From Nocardioides sp. LHD-245 (GTDB lineage: Bacteria; Actinomycetota; Actinomycetes; Propionibacteriales; Nocardioidaceae), in the NCBI RefSeq assembly GCF_030929495.1, contig NZ_JAVFWN010000006.1, forward strand, positions 62,001 through 126,000: a DNA stretch of 64,000 nucleotides, written 5' to 3'. Every line of letters starts with the position of its first letter. Positions within the stretch are counted from its first letter, which is position 1. Both the position numbers and the translations under genes were made by a program. The notes under the pieces are model-generated. The model was given only the letters and a program-made list of their open reading frames with translations. It ran no database searches and had not been told where the DNA came from. Below, one piece after another: positions 47,851 through 55,735 of this stretch.

Positions 47851-48900
47851 ATGACCACCCCGACGCACTGCACCAGCTGCGGGCACGAGCTCGGGGTCGG
47901 CCGGTTCTGCACGAACTGCGGACAGCCCGTCCCCGGCCGGCACCCCGAGGCCGTGCCCCCTGCGAGCGCGCCCGTGATGCCCCCGCCGACCGGTCAGCTG
48001 CCGCCTGCGGCCCGCTATCCGCTCTACGCCGACGCGACGACCGGGCAGCCCCCGCACCCCGGGCCCCTCGGGCCCCCCGGTCCCCCACCGGCACCGGTCA
48101 CGCGAGCCGTCCCGGAGCCGGGCGCACCGGCGCCGTACGCGCCCCCGCCCGGAGCTCCGCCCGCACGCGAGCGGGGCGACCGGCGGTGGCTGCCGTGGGC
48201 GGTCGGTGTCGTGGTGCTCGCGCTGGTCGCCGGCATCGGCGCCTTCCTGCTGGTCGCCTCCGGAGGCGACGACGACCGGGACCGCGCCGGCGACGACGAC
48301 ACCGGCTCGGCGACCGACCAGCGCACCGACGGTCCCCGCTCGGTGCGTCCGAGCGGGTCGTCCGAGGAGCCGCGGCCCGACAGCACGGGGACGGCCGGAC
48401 CGGTCGAGGCACCCGACCCCGACGACGTCGCCGACCTCACGGCGGCGGCGCGCGCCGAGGTGCCGGCCACGGCGCCCGCGTCCCGCGACCGCCAGAACCG
48501 TCCGGTGACGTACGACGCCGCGAACATGCTCGACGGGCGCCCGCGCACCGCCTGGCGAATGCCCGGCGACGGCACCGGGGCGTCGCTCGTGTTCGACCTC
48601 GGCCAGGAGGTCGTGCTGACCGAGGTCGGCCTGGTCAACGGCTACGCCAAGATCGACGGTGCCGACAACTGGTACCTCGGCAACCGCCGGATCCGGGTCG
48701 TGCAGTGGGAGTTCGACGACGGCACCCGGATCACCCAGGAGCTCACCGACCGGCGCCCGCTGCAGCCGTTGGAGGTCGACGCGGTGGCGTCGACGCGGGT
48801 CGTGCTCCACCTCCTCGAGGTGACGCCTCCCGGCCAGGGGCCCGCCGGCCGCGACTTCACCGCGATCAGCGACGTCCGGTTCCGCGGCGCGCCCGCCTGA
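47851..48900 (+). CDS. zinc-ribbon membrane protein with C-terminal discoidin-like domain
   Basis: 349 residues: zinc ribbon CTSCGHELGVGRFCTNCG at residues ~6-24, Pro-rich cytoplasmic stretch, one helix at ~115-138, an Asp-rich linker, then a ~150-residue domain with VTYDAANMLDGRPRTAWRMPG and LVFDLGQEVVLTEVGLVNGY, which resembles F5/8-type (NADase-type glycan-binding) domains. Possibly senses or binds surface glycans (inference). ATG at 47851 vs GTG at 47839 is not certain. Confidence 0.75.
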   Translation: MTTPTHCTSCGHELGVGRFCTNCGQPVPGRHPEAVPPASAPVMPPPTGQLPPAARYPLYADATTGQPPHPGPLGPPGPPPAPVTRAVPEPGAPAPYAPPPGAPPARERGDRRWLPWAVGVVVLALVAGIGAFLLVASGGDDDRDRAGDDDTGSATDQRTDGPRSVRPSGSSEEPRPDSTGTAGPVEAPDPDDVADLTAAARAEVPATAPASRDRQNRPVTYDAANMLDGRPRTAWRMPGDGTGASLVFDLGQEVVLTEVGLVNGYAKIDGADNWYLGNRRIRVVQWEFDDGTRITQELTDRRPLQPLEVDAVASTRVVLHLLEVTPPGQGPAGRDFTAISDVRFRGAPA

Positions 48901-48921
48901 GCGGCGGGCTCCCGGTGTCGC

Positions 48922-50259
48922 TCAGCGCTTCTGCAGCATGCTGGCGACCTGGAAGGCCATCTCCAGCGACTGCACCCGGTTGAGGCGCGGGTCGACGACC
49001 GACTCGTAGCGGTGGGCCAGGCCCTGCTCGTCGAGCTCCTCGCCGCCGCCGACGATCTCGGTGACGTCGTCGCCGGTGTTCTCGACGAGGATGCCGGCCG
49101 GGACCGTGCCCAGCGCGCGGTGGACGTCGAAGAAGCCCTGCACCTCGTCGAGGACGTCCTCGAAGCGCCGGGTCTTGTAGCCGTTGGACGTCTCGAAGGT
49201 GTTGCCGTGCATCGCGTCGCACACCCAGGCGACGTCGACGCCCTCGGCGGTGACCTTCTCGACCAGCGCCGGCAGGCCGTCGCGGATCTTGGCCGCACCG
49301 AAGCGGGTGATGAAGGTCAGCCGGCCGGACTCGTTGGCCGGGTTCAGCTTGGCGGCCAGCGCGAGCGCGTCGTCGGCGGTGGCGTTGGGGCCGAGCTTGC
49401 AGCCGATCGGGTTGCTGATGTGGCGGAAGTACTCGACGTGGGCGCCGTCGAGCTGGCGGGTGCGCTCGCCGATCCAGACCATGTGGCCCGACACGTTGTA
49501 GGGCTTCTCGGTGCGCGAGTCGATGCGTGTCATGGCGTGCTCGTACTCCAGCAGCAGCGCCTCGTGCGACGAGTAGAAGTCGACTCGGTGGAACTCCTCG
49601 GGATCGGCGCCGATCGCCTGCATGAAGGTCAGCGCGCGGTCGATCTCGGCCGCCATCGCCTCGTAGTGCTGGCCCACGGGACTGTTGCGGACGAACTCGG
49701 AGTTCCAGGTGTGCACCTGGCGCAGGTCGGCGTAGCCACCGGTGGTGAACGCCCGCACGAGGTTCAACGTGGAGGCCGACGCGTGGTAGACGTCGAGCAG
49801 TCGCTGGGGGTCGGGCCGCCGGGACTCGGGGGTGAACTCGAAGCCGTTGACCGCGTCGCCGCGGTAGGCCGGCAGGGTGACGCCGCCGCGGGTCTCGGTG
49901 TCGGACGAGCGGGGCTTGGCGTACTGGCCCGCGAGCCGGCCGACCTTGACCACGGGGACAGACGCGGCATAGGTCAGGACCACCGCCATCTGCAGCAGCA
50001 CCCGCAGCTTGTTGCGGGTGTTGTCGGCGGTCGCGCCGACGAAGGTCTCCGCGCAGTCACCGCCCTGCAGCAGGAAAGCCTCGCCACGGCTGGCCGCCGC
50101 GATCTTCGCCTTCAGCTCGTCGCACTCGCCCGCAAACACCAGCGGGGGCAGCGTGCGCAGTCGCTCGACGGTCGCGGCCACGGCCGCGGGGTCGTCGTAC
50201 GACGGCTGCTGCTTCGCTCCGATGGCGTGCAACTGCTCGAGGGACGGGAGGGTGCTCAC
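48922..50259 (-). CDS. aroG: class II 3-deoxy-7-phosphoheptulonate synthase
   Basis: First enzyme of the shikimate pathway, condensing PEP and erythrose-4-phosphate; 445 residues. AASRGEAFLLQGGDCAETF, KVGRLAGQYAKPRSSDTE, VDFYSSHEALLLEYE, YRGDAVNGF, GHMVWIGERTRQLDGAHVEY, TRFGAAKIRDGLP and WVCDAMHGNTFETSNGYKTR are class II (AroAII) motifs. GTG at 50259 lies 6 nt after TACCCT: leaderless. Confidence 0.96.
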   Translation of the reverse strand: MSTLPSLEQLHAIGAKQQPSYDDPAAVAATVERLRTLPPLVFAGECDELKAKIAAASRGEAFLLQGGDCAETFVGATADNTRNKLRVLLQMAVVLTYAASVPVVKVGRLAGQYAKPRSSDTETRGGVTLPAYRGDAVNGFEFTPESRRPDPQRLLDVYHASASTLNLVRAFTTGGYADLRQVHTWNSEFVRNSPVGQHYEAMAAEIDRALTFMQAIGADPEEFHRVDFYSSHEALLLEYEHAMTRIDSRTEKPYNVSGHMVWIGERTRQLDGAHVEYFRHISNPIGCKLGPNATADDALALAAKLNPANESGRLTFITRFGAAKIRDGLPALVEKVTAEGVDVAWVCDAMHGNTFETSNGYKTRRFEDVLDEVQGFFDVHRALGTVPAGILVENTGDDVTEIVGGGEELDEQGLAHRYESVVDPRLNRVQSLEMAFQVASMLQKR

Positions 50260-50265
50260 CCCCCA

Positions 50266-50271
50266 AGGGTA
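50266..50271 (-). promoter_or_regulatory. -10 hexamer TACCCT of aroG (leaderless)
   Basis: Minus-strand TACCCT, 6 nt before the aroG GTG. Confidence 0.5.
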
Positions 50272-50343
50272 CGGCGCCGCACGACCGGTCGCCGAGTCGG
50301 CGACGGCTCGTGGGACGGGTGACCCGGCAGAACCGGCCGTGAC

Positions 50344-50448
50344 GCGGCCGGCAGCGTGGCGGACGCGCGCAGCGCATCGACCGACGCCCGCGGTCCGAGC
50401 GCAGCGAGGACCGGGCGGCGAGGTCGATCTCCGACACGCTCGGCCCGA
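50344..50448. repeat. palindromic repeat element, diverged copy
   Basis: About 105 bp alignable end to end with the element at 12134. The inner CGGTCC/GGACCG stem and the GAGCGCAGCGA loop are unchanged; the middle stem has become ATCGACC/GGTCGAT and the outer stem ends GA/TC instead of CC/GG, so pairing is kept by paired changes. It ends 5 bp from the permease stop. Confidence 0.85.
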
Positions 50449-50453
50449 GCAGG

Positions 50454-51908
50454 TCAGTCGTCGGTCGGGTCGATGTCCATGTGCTCGATGTCGGCGAAGT
50501 GCCCGCCCTCGGGCTTGTAGAAGAGCCGGGTCGCGCCCCACAGCACGATGCCGATGACGAGCAGGCCGGCGGCGATCTTGTACTGGATCATGTCGGCCTC
50601 GAGTCGTGCCCATGGGCCGAGCAGGTAGGCGCAGAAGATCGCTCCGAGGATCGGGACGATCGTCGGTGCCCGGAAGCCGTGGGGGCGGGTCGGCTCGCGA
50701 CGCAGGATCAGGCAGGCGACGTTGACGATCGTGAAGACGGCGAGCAGCAGCAGCGCCGTCGTCCCGGACAGGGAGCCGACGATCGTGCTCTCGGAGCCCA
50801 GCCGGACGTAGATGATCAGCGCGAACGCCAGGAGCGTGGTGAAGCCGATCGCGACGTACGGCGAGCGACGGCCCGGCAGCACCTTGCCGAGCACCGGCGG
50901 CAGCACCCGCTGGCGGGCCATGCCGTAGATCAGCCGGCTCGCCATGAGCATGTTGATCAGCGCGGTGTTGGCGACCGCGAAGACCGTCATGAACGGGAAG
51001 ACGTCGTCGATCGGCAGATCCGGGGCGCCGATCTTGACGACGTCGATGAGGATGCCGGCCTCGGCGTTGGTCGGCGCACCGATCCTGTCGGCCGGGATCA
51101 CCGCGACGACGGAGATCGCGACCAGCATGTAGATGATCACCGCGATGCCGAGCCCGGTGAGCATCATCCGCGGGAAGATCCGCTCCGGGTCCTTCGTCTC
51201 CTCGACCATGTTGACCGAGTCCTCGAAGCCGACCATCGAGAAGAAGGCGATCGCCGTCGCGATGGTGACGGCCATGAACAGGCCCTTGTCGTCGGGGCTC
51301 TCGAAGACGGTGATCCGCTCGAGGTCGCCGTCGCCCTTGCCGATCACCCAGATGCCGATGCCGATCACGATCGCGAGGGCGGTCATCTCGATGACCGTCA
51401 GCACGACGTTGAACTTCACGCTCTCGCCCACGCCGCGCAGGTTGATCGCGGCCAGCAGGAGCATGAACCCGAGCGCGACGGCGAGCACCAGGCCCTTGCC
51501 GGGCGCGTCGTTGCCGAAGCCGATCAGCAGGTTTGAGGCCAGCAGGCCGGAGGACGTCGACGCGCTCGTGATGCCCGAGCAGACGACGGTGAACGCGACC
51601 AGGAAGGTCACGAAGTGCACACCGAAGGCCTTGTGGGCGTAGAGCGCCGCACCGGCGGCCTGGGGGTACTTCGTGACGAGCTCGAGATACGAGTACGCCG
51701 TCAGCGTGGCGATCGCGAACGCCACCAGGAACGGCAGCCAGGCGACGCCGCCGACCTGGCCGGCGAGGCGGCCCGTGACGGCGTAGACGCCCGCGCCGAG
51801 GATGTCGCCGACGATGAAGAGGAGCAGCAGGCCGGGCCCGAGGACCCGCTTCAACTCCGGCTGGCCGTGTCCGCCCTGCGTCGTCTCACCGGTGGTCTCC
51901 GTGGACAT
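50454..51908 (-). CDS. APC-superfamily amino acid permease
   Basis: 484-residue transporter with twelve helices. First-helix substrate motif GPGLLLLFIVGDILGAGVYAV and FFSMVGFEDSVNMVEETKDPERIFPR (helix 6) mark the APC family; C-terminus is acidic (DIEHMDIDPTDD). Substrate unknown; cationic amino acid or similar is plausible. ATG at 51908 with GGAAGG upstream preferred over the ORF start 51941. Confidence 0.88.
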   Translation of the reverse strand: MSTETTGETTQGGHGQPELKRVLGPGLLLLFIVGDILGAGVYAVTGRLAGQVGGVAWLPFLVAFAIATLTAYSYLELVTKYPQAAGAALYAHKAFGVHFVTFLVAFTVVCSGITSASTSSGLLASNLLIGFGNDAPGKGLVLAVALGFMLLLAAINLRGVGESVKFNVVLTVIEMTALAIVIGIGIWVIGKGDGDLERITVFESPDDKGLFMAVTIATAIAFFSMVGFEDSVNMVEETKDPERIFPRMMLTGLGIAVIIYMLVAISVVAVIPADRIGAPTNAEAGILIDVVKIGAPDLPIDDVFPFMTVFAVANTALINMLMASRLIYGMARQRVLPPVLGKVLPGRRSPYVAIGFTTLLAFALIIYVRLGSESTIVGSLSGTTALLLLAVFTIVNVACLILRREPTRPHGFRAPTIVPILGAIFCAYLLGPWARLEADMIQYKIAAGLLVIGIVLWGATRLFYKPEGGHFADIEHMDIDPTDD

Positions 51909-52043
51909 CTGCGTCCTTCCTTTCCCGAGGTGGAAAGTCACTCCCGGCCCTCACCTTGGCGCAGGCCGCTCCGATTGGGAAGCATTTGCCCGGGGTGGCG
52001 TCCGGCTCTTCTGCTTGAGCTGGCCGCACCGCAGGCCCCCGGC

Positions 52044-53072
52044 CTAGCCGAAGAAGACCTGCGCCTCGGCGTACTCCTGGGGGCTGACCAGCTTCAGCTC
52101 ACCGGTGCCCTCGGCCAGCGGGACCCGCACGATCGCGGTGCCGCGCAGGGCCACCATGACGCCGTACTCGCCGTCGGCCACGGCGTCGATGGCCTGCAGC
52201 CCGAAGCGGGTCGCGAGCCAGCGGTCGAAGGCCGAGGGCGTGCCGCCGCGCTGGATGTGCCCGAGCACGACGGCGCGGGCCTCCTTGCCGGTGCGCCGCT
52301 CGATCTCGTGGGCGAGGCGGTCGCCGATCCCACCGAGGCGGACGTGGCCGAAGGCGTCCTTCTCGCCGCTGACGAGGGTCATCCCGCTGCCGTCGGCGGG
52401 CAGGGCGCCCTCGGAGACGACGATGATCGGGGCGTACTCGCTGCGGAACCGGGTCTCCACGTGCGCGCAAACCGCGGCGATGTCGAAGGGCGACTCGGGG
52501 ATCAGCACCGAGCTCGCGCCGCCGGCGATGCCGGCGTGCAGGGCGATCCAGCCGGCGTGCCGGCCCATCACCTCGACGACGAGCACGCGGTGGTGCGACT
52601 CGGCGGTGGTGTGGAGGCGGTCGATGGCCTCGGTCGCGATGTTGACCGCCGTGTCGAAGCCGAAGGTGAAGTCGGTGCCGGAGAGATCGTTGTCGATGGT
52701 CTTGGGGACGCCGACCACGGCCACCCCGAGCTCGGCCAGCCGCGTCGCCACGCCGAGCGTGTCCTCGCCGCCGATCGCGACGAGCGCGTCGACGCCGGCG
52801 GCCGCCAGGTTGTCGGTGATCCGCTCGACGCCCCCCTCCACCCCGAACGGGTTGGTCCGCGAGGAGCCCAGGATGGTGCCGCCGCGCGGGAGGATGCCGC
52901 GGCACTGCTCGATGCCGAGCGGCATCGTCACGCCGTCGAGCGGGCCCCGCCAGCCGTCGCGGAATCCGACGAACTCGAAGCCGTGCTGGTTCACCCCCTT
53001 GCGCACCACGGCCCGGATCACGGCGTTCAGGCCCGGGCAGTCACCACCACCGGTCAGCACTCCGACGCGCAT
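52044..53072 (-). CDS. pfkA: 6-phosphofructokinase, predicted pyrophosphate-dependent
   Basis: 342-residue PFK-A family enzyme. Starts MRVGVLTGGGDCPGLNAVIR; substrate motifs PKTIDNDLSGTDFTFGFDTA and VMGRHAGWIAL. The phosphoryl-donor residues are D104 (GGEDTLG) and K124 (GVPKTIDND), which in this family go with PPi; ATP-type enzymes have Gly at both. So PPi-dependent activity is predicted from known family rules. TAGGTT lies 6 nt before the ATG. Confidence 0.92.
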   Translation of the reverse strand: MRVGVLTGGGDCPGLNAVIRAVVRKGVNQHGFEFVGFRDGWRGPLDGVTMPLGIEQCRGILPRGGTILGSSRTNPFGVEGGVERITDNLAAAGVDALVAIGGEDTLGVATRLAELGVAVVGVPKTIDNDLSGTDFTFGFDTAVNIATEAIDRLHTTAESHHRVLVVEVMGRHAGWIALHAGIAGGASSVLIPESPFDIAAVCAHVETRFRSEYAPIIVVSEGALPADGSGMTLVSGEKDAFGHVRLGGIGDRLAHEIERRTGKEARAVVLGHIQRGGTPSAFDRWLATRFGLQAIDAVADGEYGVMVALRGTAIVRVPLAEGTGELKLVSPQEYAEAQVFFG

Positions 53073-53078
53073 ACCGCC

Positions 53079-53084
53079 AACCTA
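53079..53084 (-). promoter_or_regulatory. -10 hexamer TAGGTT of pfkA (leaderless)
   Basis: Minus-strand TAGGTT, 6 nt before ATG 53072, in the 35-bp gap shared with the divergent DUF1028 promoter. Confidence 0.6.
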
Positions 53085-53094
53085 CGTCGAGACC

Positions 53095-53100
53095 TAGGCT
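53095..53100 (+). promoter_or_regulatory. -10 hexamer TAGGCT of the DUF1028 gene (leaderless)
   Basis: TAGGCT with ATG 53108 seven bases downstream. Its -35 region would overlap the pfkA start codon. Confidence 0.6.
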
Positions 53101-53107
53101 GCAGGCC

Positions 53108-53926
53108 ATGACCTTCTCGATCGTGGCCCGGTCCGCCGACGGTGACACCTGGGGTGTCGCCGTCGCCTCCAAGTTCCTGGCGGTCGGCTCGGCCGTGCCC
53201 GCCGCTGTCGCGGGGGTCGGCGCCGTCGCGACCCAGGCCGACGCCAATGTCGCCTACAAGGGCCTCGCGCTCTCCCACCTCGACGAGGGCGCCACCGCGC
53301 CGGTCGCGCTGCAGCGGCTGATCGAGGAGGACGGCGGCCGGGCGCACCGTCAGGTCGGCATCGTCGACCTCGACGGCACGGCCGCCACCCACACCGGCGC
53401 CGAGTGCATCCCGTGGGCCGGCGGGCTGACCGGCGACGGCTACGCGATCCAGGGCAACTGCCTGGCGGGCTCCGAGGTGGTCGAGGCGATGGAGGCGGCC
53501 TGGCTCGCCGGCGATCCCGAGGCCGCGCTGCAGGACCGCCTCCTGGCCGCGCTGGCCGCCGGCGACGCCGCGGGGGGCGATCGTCGGGGCCGCCAGTCCG
53601 CGGCGATGCTCGTGGTCCGCGACGGCGCGGGGTACGGCGGCCTCGACGACGTCGCCGTCGACCTGCGCGTCGACGACCACCCGGCGCCCATCGACGAGCT
53701 CGCCCGGCTCCTCGACCTCCACGACCTCTACCTCACCGCCTCCACCGAGGAGGAGCGGGTCGCGGTCGACGACGCGCTGCGCACCGAGTTGGAGTCCTTC
53801 GCGGTCTCGGCCGGCCACCGCGACTTCCACACCTGGGCCGGCACCGAGAACTACGAGATGCGGGTCGCGCCCGACCTGGCCTGGATCGATCGGCGGGTCC
53901 TCGCGATCGTGCGCGGCGACGACTGA
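53108..53926 (+). CDS. DUF1028 protein (Ntn-hydrolase-like)
   Basis: 272 residues. MTFSIVARSADGDTWGVAVASKFLAVGSAVP, VGAVATQADANVAYKGLALSHL and TGDGYAIQGNCLAG are DUF1028 hallmarks; the fold is related to Ntn hydrolases, with the Ser/Thr nucleophile usually following the initiator. C-terminal ~75 residues (IDELARLLDLHDLYL) form the family's peptidoglycan-binding-like part. Function not established. Followed by a 32-bp perfect palindrome. Confidence 0.85.
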   Translation: MTFSIVARSADGDTWGVAVASKFLAVGSAVPAAVAGVGAVATQADANVAYKGLALSHLDEGATAPVALQRLIEEDGGRAHRQVGIVDLDGTAATHTGAECIPWAGGLTGDGYAIQGNCLAGSEVVEAMEAAWLAGDPEAALQDRLLAALAAGDAAGGDRRGRQSAAMLVVRDGAGYGGLDDVAVDLRVDDHPAPIDELARLLDLHDLYLTASTEEERVAVDDALRTELESFAVSAGHRDFHTWAGTENYEMRVAPDLAWIDRRVLAIVRGDD

Positions 53927-53936
53927 GGCGGGCGCT

Positions 53937-53968
53937 GCAGGAATCCCCGGTCGACCGGGGATTCCTGC
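53937..53968. terminator. 32-bp perfect palindrome
   Basis: Starting GCAGGAATCCCCGG with centre TCGA, perfectly self-complementary; between the convergent DUF1028 and coiled-coil genes. Probably a bidirectional terminator. Confidence 0.65.
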
Positions 53969-54041
53969 GCTTGTCGGCCGTTGCAACGCCCCACAAGTGC
54001 AGGAACTGCCCTCCCAGTGGTGCGCCTGAGGCTCCTGGGAC

Positions 54042-54932
54042 TCAGTCCAGCCTGTCCCGCGCCGCCTGCGCGGCGTCCCGCTCGGCGGCGGCGGTGCGCA
54101 GCTCGGCGGCGGTGCCGTCACGGACCTCCTCCGCCTCCGCCAGCTCCTCCTCCAGTGCCTCCGCCTGCTCCTCGAGGTCGGCGAGGCGGCGGCGCAGCTC
54201 ATCGGTCTCCGCCTCCAGCTGCAGGGACCGGGCGGACAGGCGCTCCACCTCGCCGGAGCTGTCGTCGTGGGTGGCCCGCGCGGCGTCGTACTCCTCCTGG
54301 GCGGCGGCGAGGCGCTCATCGGCGGCGGCGATCGCCTTGGCCGCCCGGTCGGGGTCCGGCACCAGATGCAGGTCAGGCGGACCGGGACGCGGGGCCGCGC
54401 GCGGGGTGGCGCTGAAGCCGAGGGCCGCAGGTACGGCGACGGCGCTCGCCAGGTCGTCGGCGTCCATCGGCTCGATGCCGGTCGTCCGCAGGGCGCTCAC
54501 GAGCAGGCCGCTGCGCACCGCGCGCCCGCATTCGGCGTCGACCATCGCCGCCGTGAGGGTGGCCTCGACCTGCTCCGCGACGGCCTCGGTGACGCGCAGG
54601 CCCTCGTCCGCGGCGATCCGGCGAGCCTGGGTGGTGACGGCGGCGGTGACCTGCCGGCGTTGCCTGGTCAGGGCCCGCAGCTCGCCGGCGGACATCGCCT
54701 CCTGGGCCTCGCGCAGCGCGACGCCGACGCTGAGGACCTGGTCGACCTGCGCCGCCTCGCGGCGGACGAGCAGGTCGACGACCCAGGCCGCGGTGCTGGG
54801 CTTGCGCAGCGCCTTCACCTGCGCGGCCAGCGGGGTGCCCTTGAGCTCCTTGGCCCGCGCGTCGCGGGCCGGGGTGAACTCCGCGAGCGGCAGCGCGTAC
54901 AGCTCGTCGGCGATCTCCAGCAGGTCAGCCAC
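54042..54932 (-). CDS. coiled-coil protein of unknown function
   Basis: 296 residues. N-terminal ~130 helical, MADLLEIADELYALPLAEFT then ARDARAKELKGTPLAAQVKAL and KPSTAAWVVDLLVRR; a Pro-rich break (~180-195); then a long coiled-coil rich in Glu/Ala/Arg (~200-296). Similar hypothetical proteins are common in Nocardioides-type genomes. No enzymatic motif seen. 21 nt after the response regulator gene stop, so it may be co-transcribed with it. Confidence 0.75.
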   Translation of the reverse strand: MADLLEIADELYALPLAEFTPARDARAKELKGTPLAAQVKALRKPSTAAWVVDLLVRREAAQVDQVLSVGVALREAQEAMSAGELRALTRQRRQVTAAVTTQARRIAADEGLRVTEAVAEQVEATLTAAMVDAECGRAVRSGLLVSALRTTGIEPMDADDLASAVAVPAALGFSATPRAAPRPGPPDLHLVPDPDRAAKAIAAADERLAAAQEEYDAARATHDDSSGEVERLSARSLQLEAETDELRRRLADLEEQAEALEEELAEAEEVRDGTAAELRTAAAERDAAQAARDRLD

Positions 54933-54953
54933 GCTCGGAGTCTTCCAGATCCG

Positions 54954-55598
54954 TCATTCGTCGAGACCCTGCTCCAAGACGTAGCGGGTCAGCTCGACCC
55001 GGTTGTGCATCTGCAGCTTGCGCAGCGTGTTCTGCACGTGGTTCTGCACCGTGCGGTGGGAGAGCACCAGCCGCTCGGCGATCTGCTTGTAGGACATCCC
55101 CTTGGCGACCATCTTGAGGATCTCGGTCTCGCGCTCGGTGAGCCGCTCCCCCGGCGGCGTCGCCGGCTCGCTCATCCGCCGGAACTCCCCGAGCACCAGC
55201 GCGGCGAGCCCCGGCGTGAAGACGCTGTCCCCCGCCGCCACCCGGCGTACGGCGGCCAGGAGCTCGTCGCGCGACGCCGACTTGAGGAGATAGCCGGTCG
55301 CGCCGGCCTTCACCGCCGCCAGCACGTCGTCCTGCTCTCCCGACGCCGACAGGATGAGCACCCGCGACGACGGCGCGCTGGCGAGCACCTGCGCGGTGAC
55401 CTCGACGCCGGTGGGCGCCGGGATCTGCAGATCGAGGACGACGACCTGGGGCCGGGTCGCCTGGAACCGGGCGATGGCCTCGGCGCCGGTCGCCGCGACC
55501 GCGACCACGTCGAAGCCCGCGGCCTGGAGGTCGCGCTCCACCGCGTCGCGCCACATGGGGTGGTCGTCGACGACCATGACCCGGATCCGGTCCGTCAT
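54954..55598 (-). CDS. NarL/LuxR-type response regulator, MacR-like
   Basis: 214 residues: receiver domain with DD at 11-12, phospho-acceptor D56 ([13 protein letters not shown]) and K106 (LLKSAS); C-terminal [41 protein letters not shown]. Likely partner of the MacS-like kinase at 57669, two genes upstream. TAGGGT lies 7 nt before the ATG: leaderless. An 8-copy 12-bp repeat lies ~43 bp upstream. Confidence 0.92.
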   Translation of the reverse strand: MTDRIRVMVVDDHPMWRDAVERDLQAAGFDVVAVAATGAEAIARFQATRPQVVVLDLQIPAPTGVEVTAQVLASAPSSRVLILSASGEQDDVLAAVKAGATGYLLKSASRDELLAAVRRVAAGDSVFTPGLAALVLGEFRRMSEPATPPGERLTERETEILKMVAKGMSYKQIAERLVLSHRTVQNHVQNTLRKLQMHNRVELTRYVLEQGLDE

Positions 55599-55605
55599 GG
55601 GAGGG

Positions 55606-55611
55606 ACCCTA
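55606..55611 (-). promoter_or_regulatory. -10 hexamer TAGGGT of the response regulator (leaderless)
   Basis: Minus-strand TAGGGT, 7 nt before ATG 55598. Confidence 0.5.
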
Positions 55612-55640
55612 GGCCATGGTCGCCGACGAGAGCCGACGTC

Positions 55641-55735
55641 AGGTCAGGCGCGAGGTCAGGCGCGAGGTCAGGCGCGAGGTCAGGCGCGAGGTCAGGCGCG
55701 AGGTCAGGCGCGAGGTCAGGCGCGAGGTCAGGCGG
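55641..55735. repeat. 12-bp tandem repeat, 8 copies
   Basis: AGGTCAGGCGCG repeated eight times without mismatch except in the last unit. The last copy contains the stop codon of the hydrolase gene; because 12 is a multiple of three, each unit places another in-frame TGA after it. The array lies upstream of the response regulator promoter. Confidence 0.9.
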
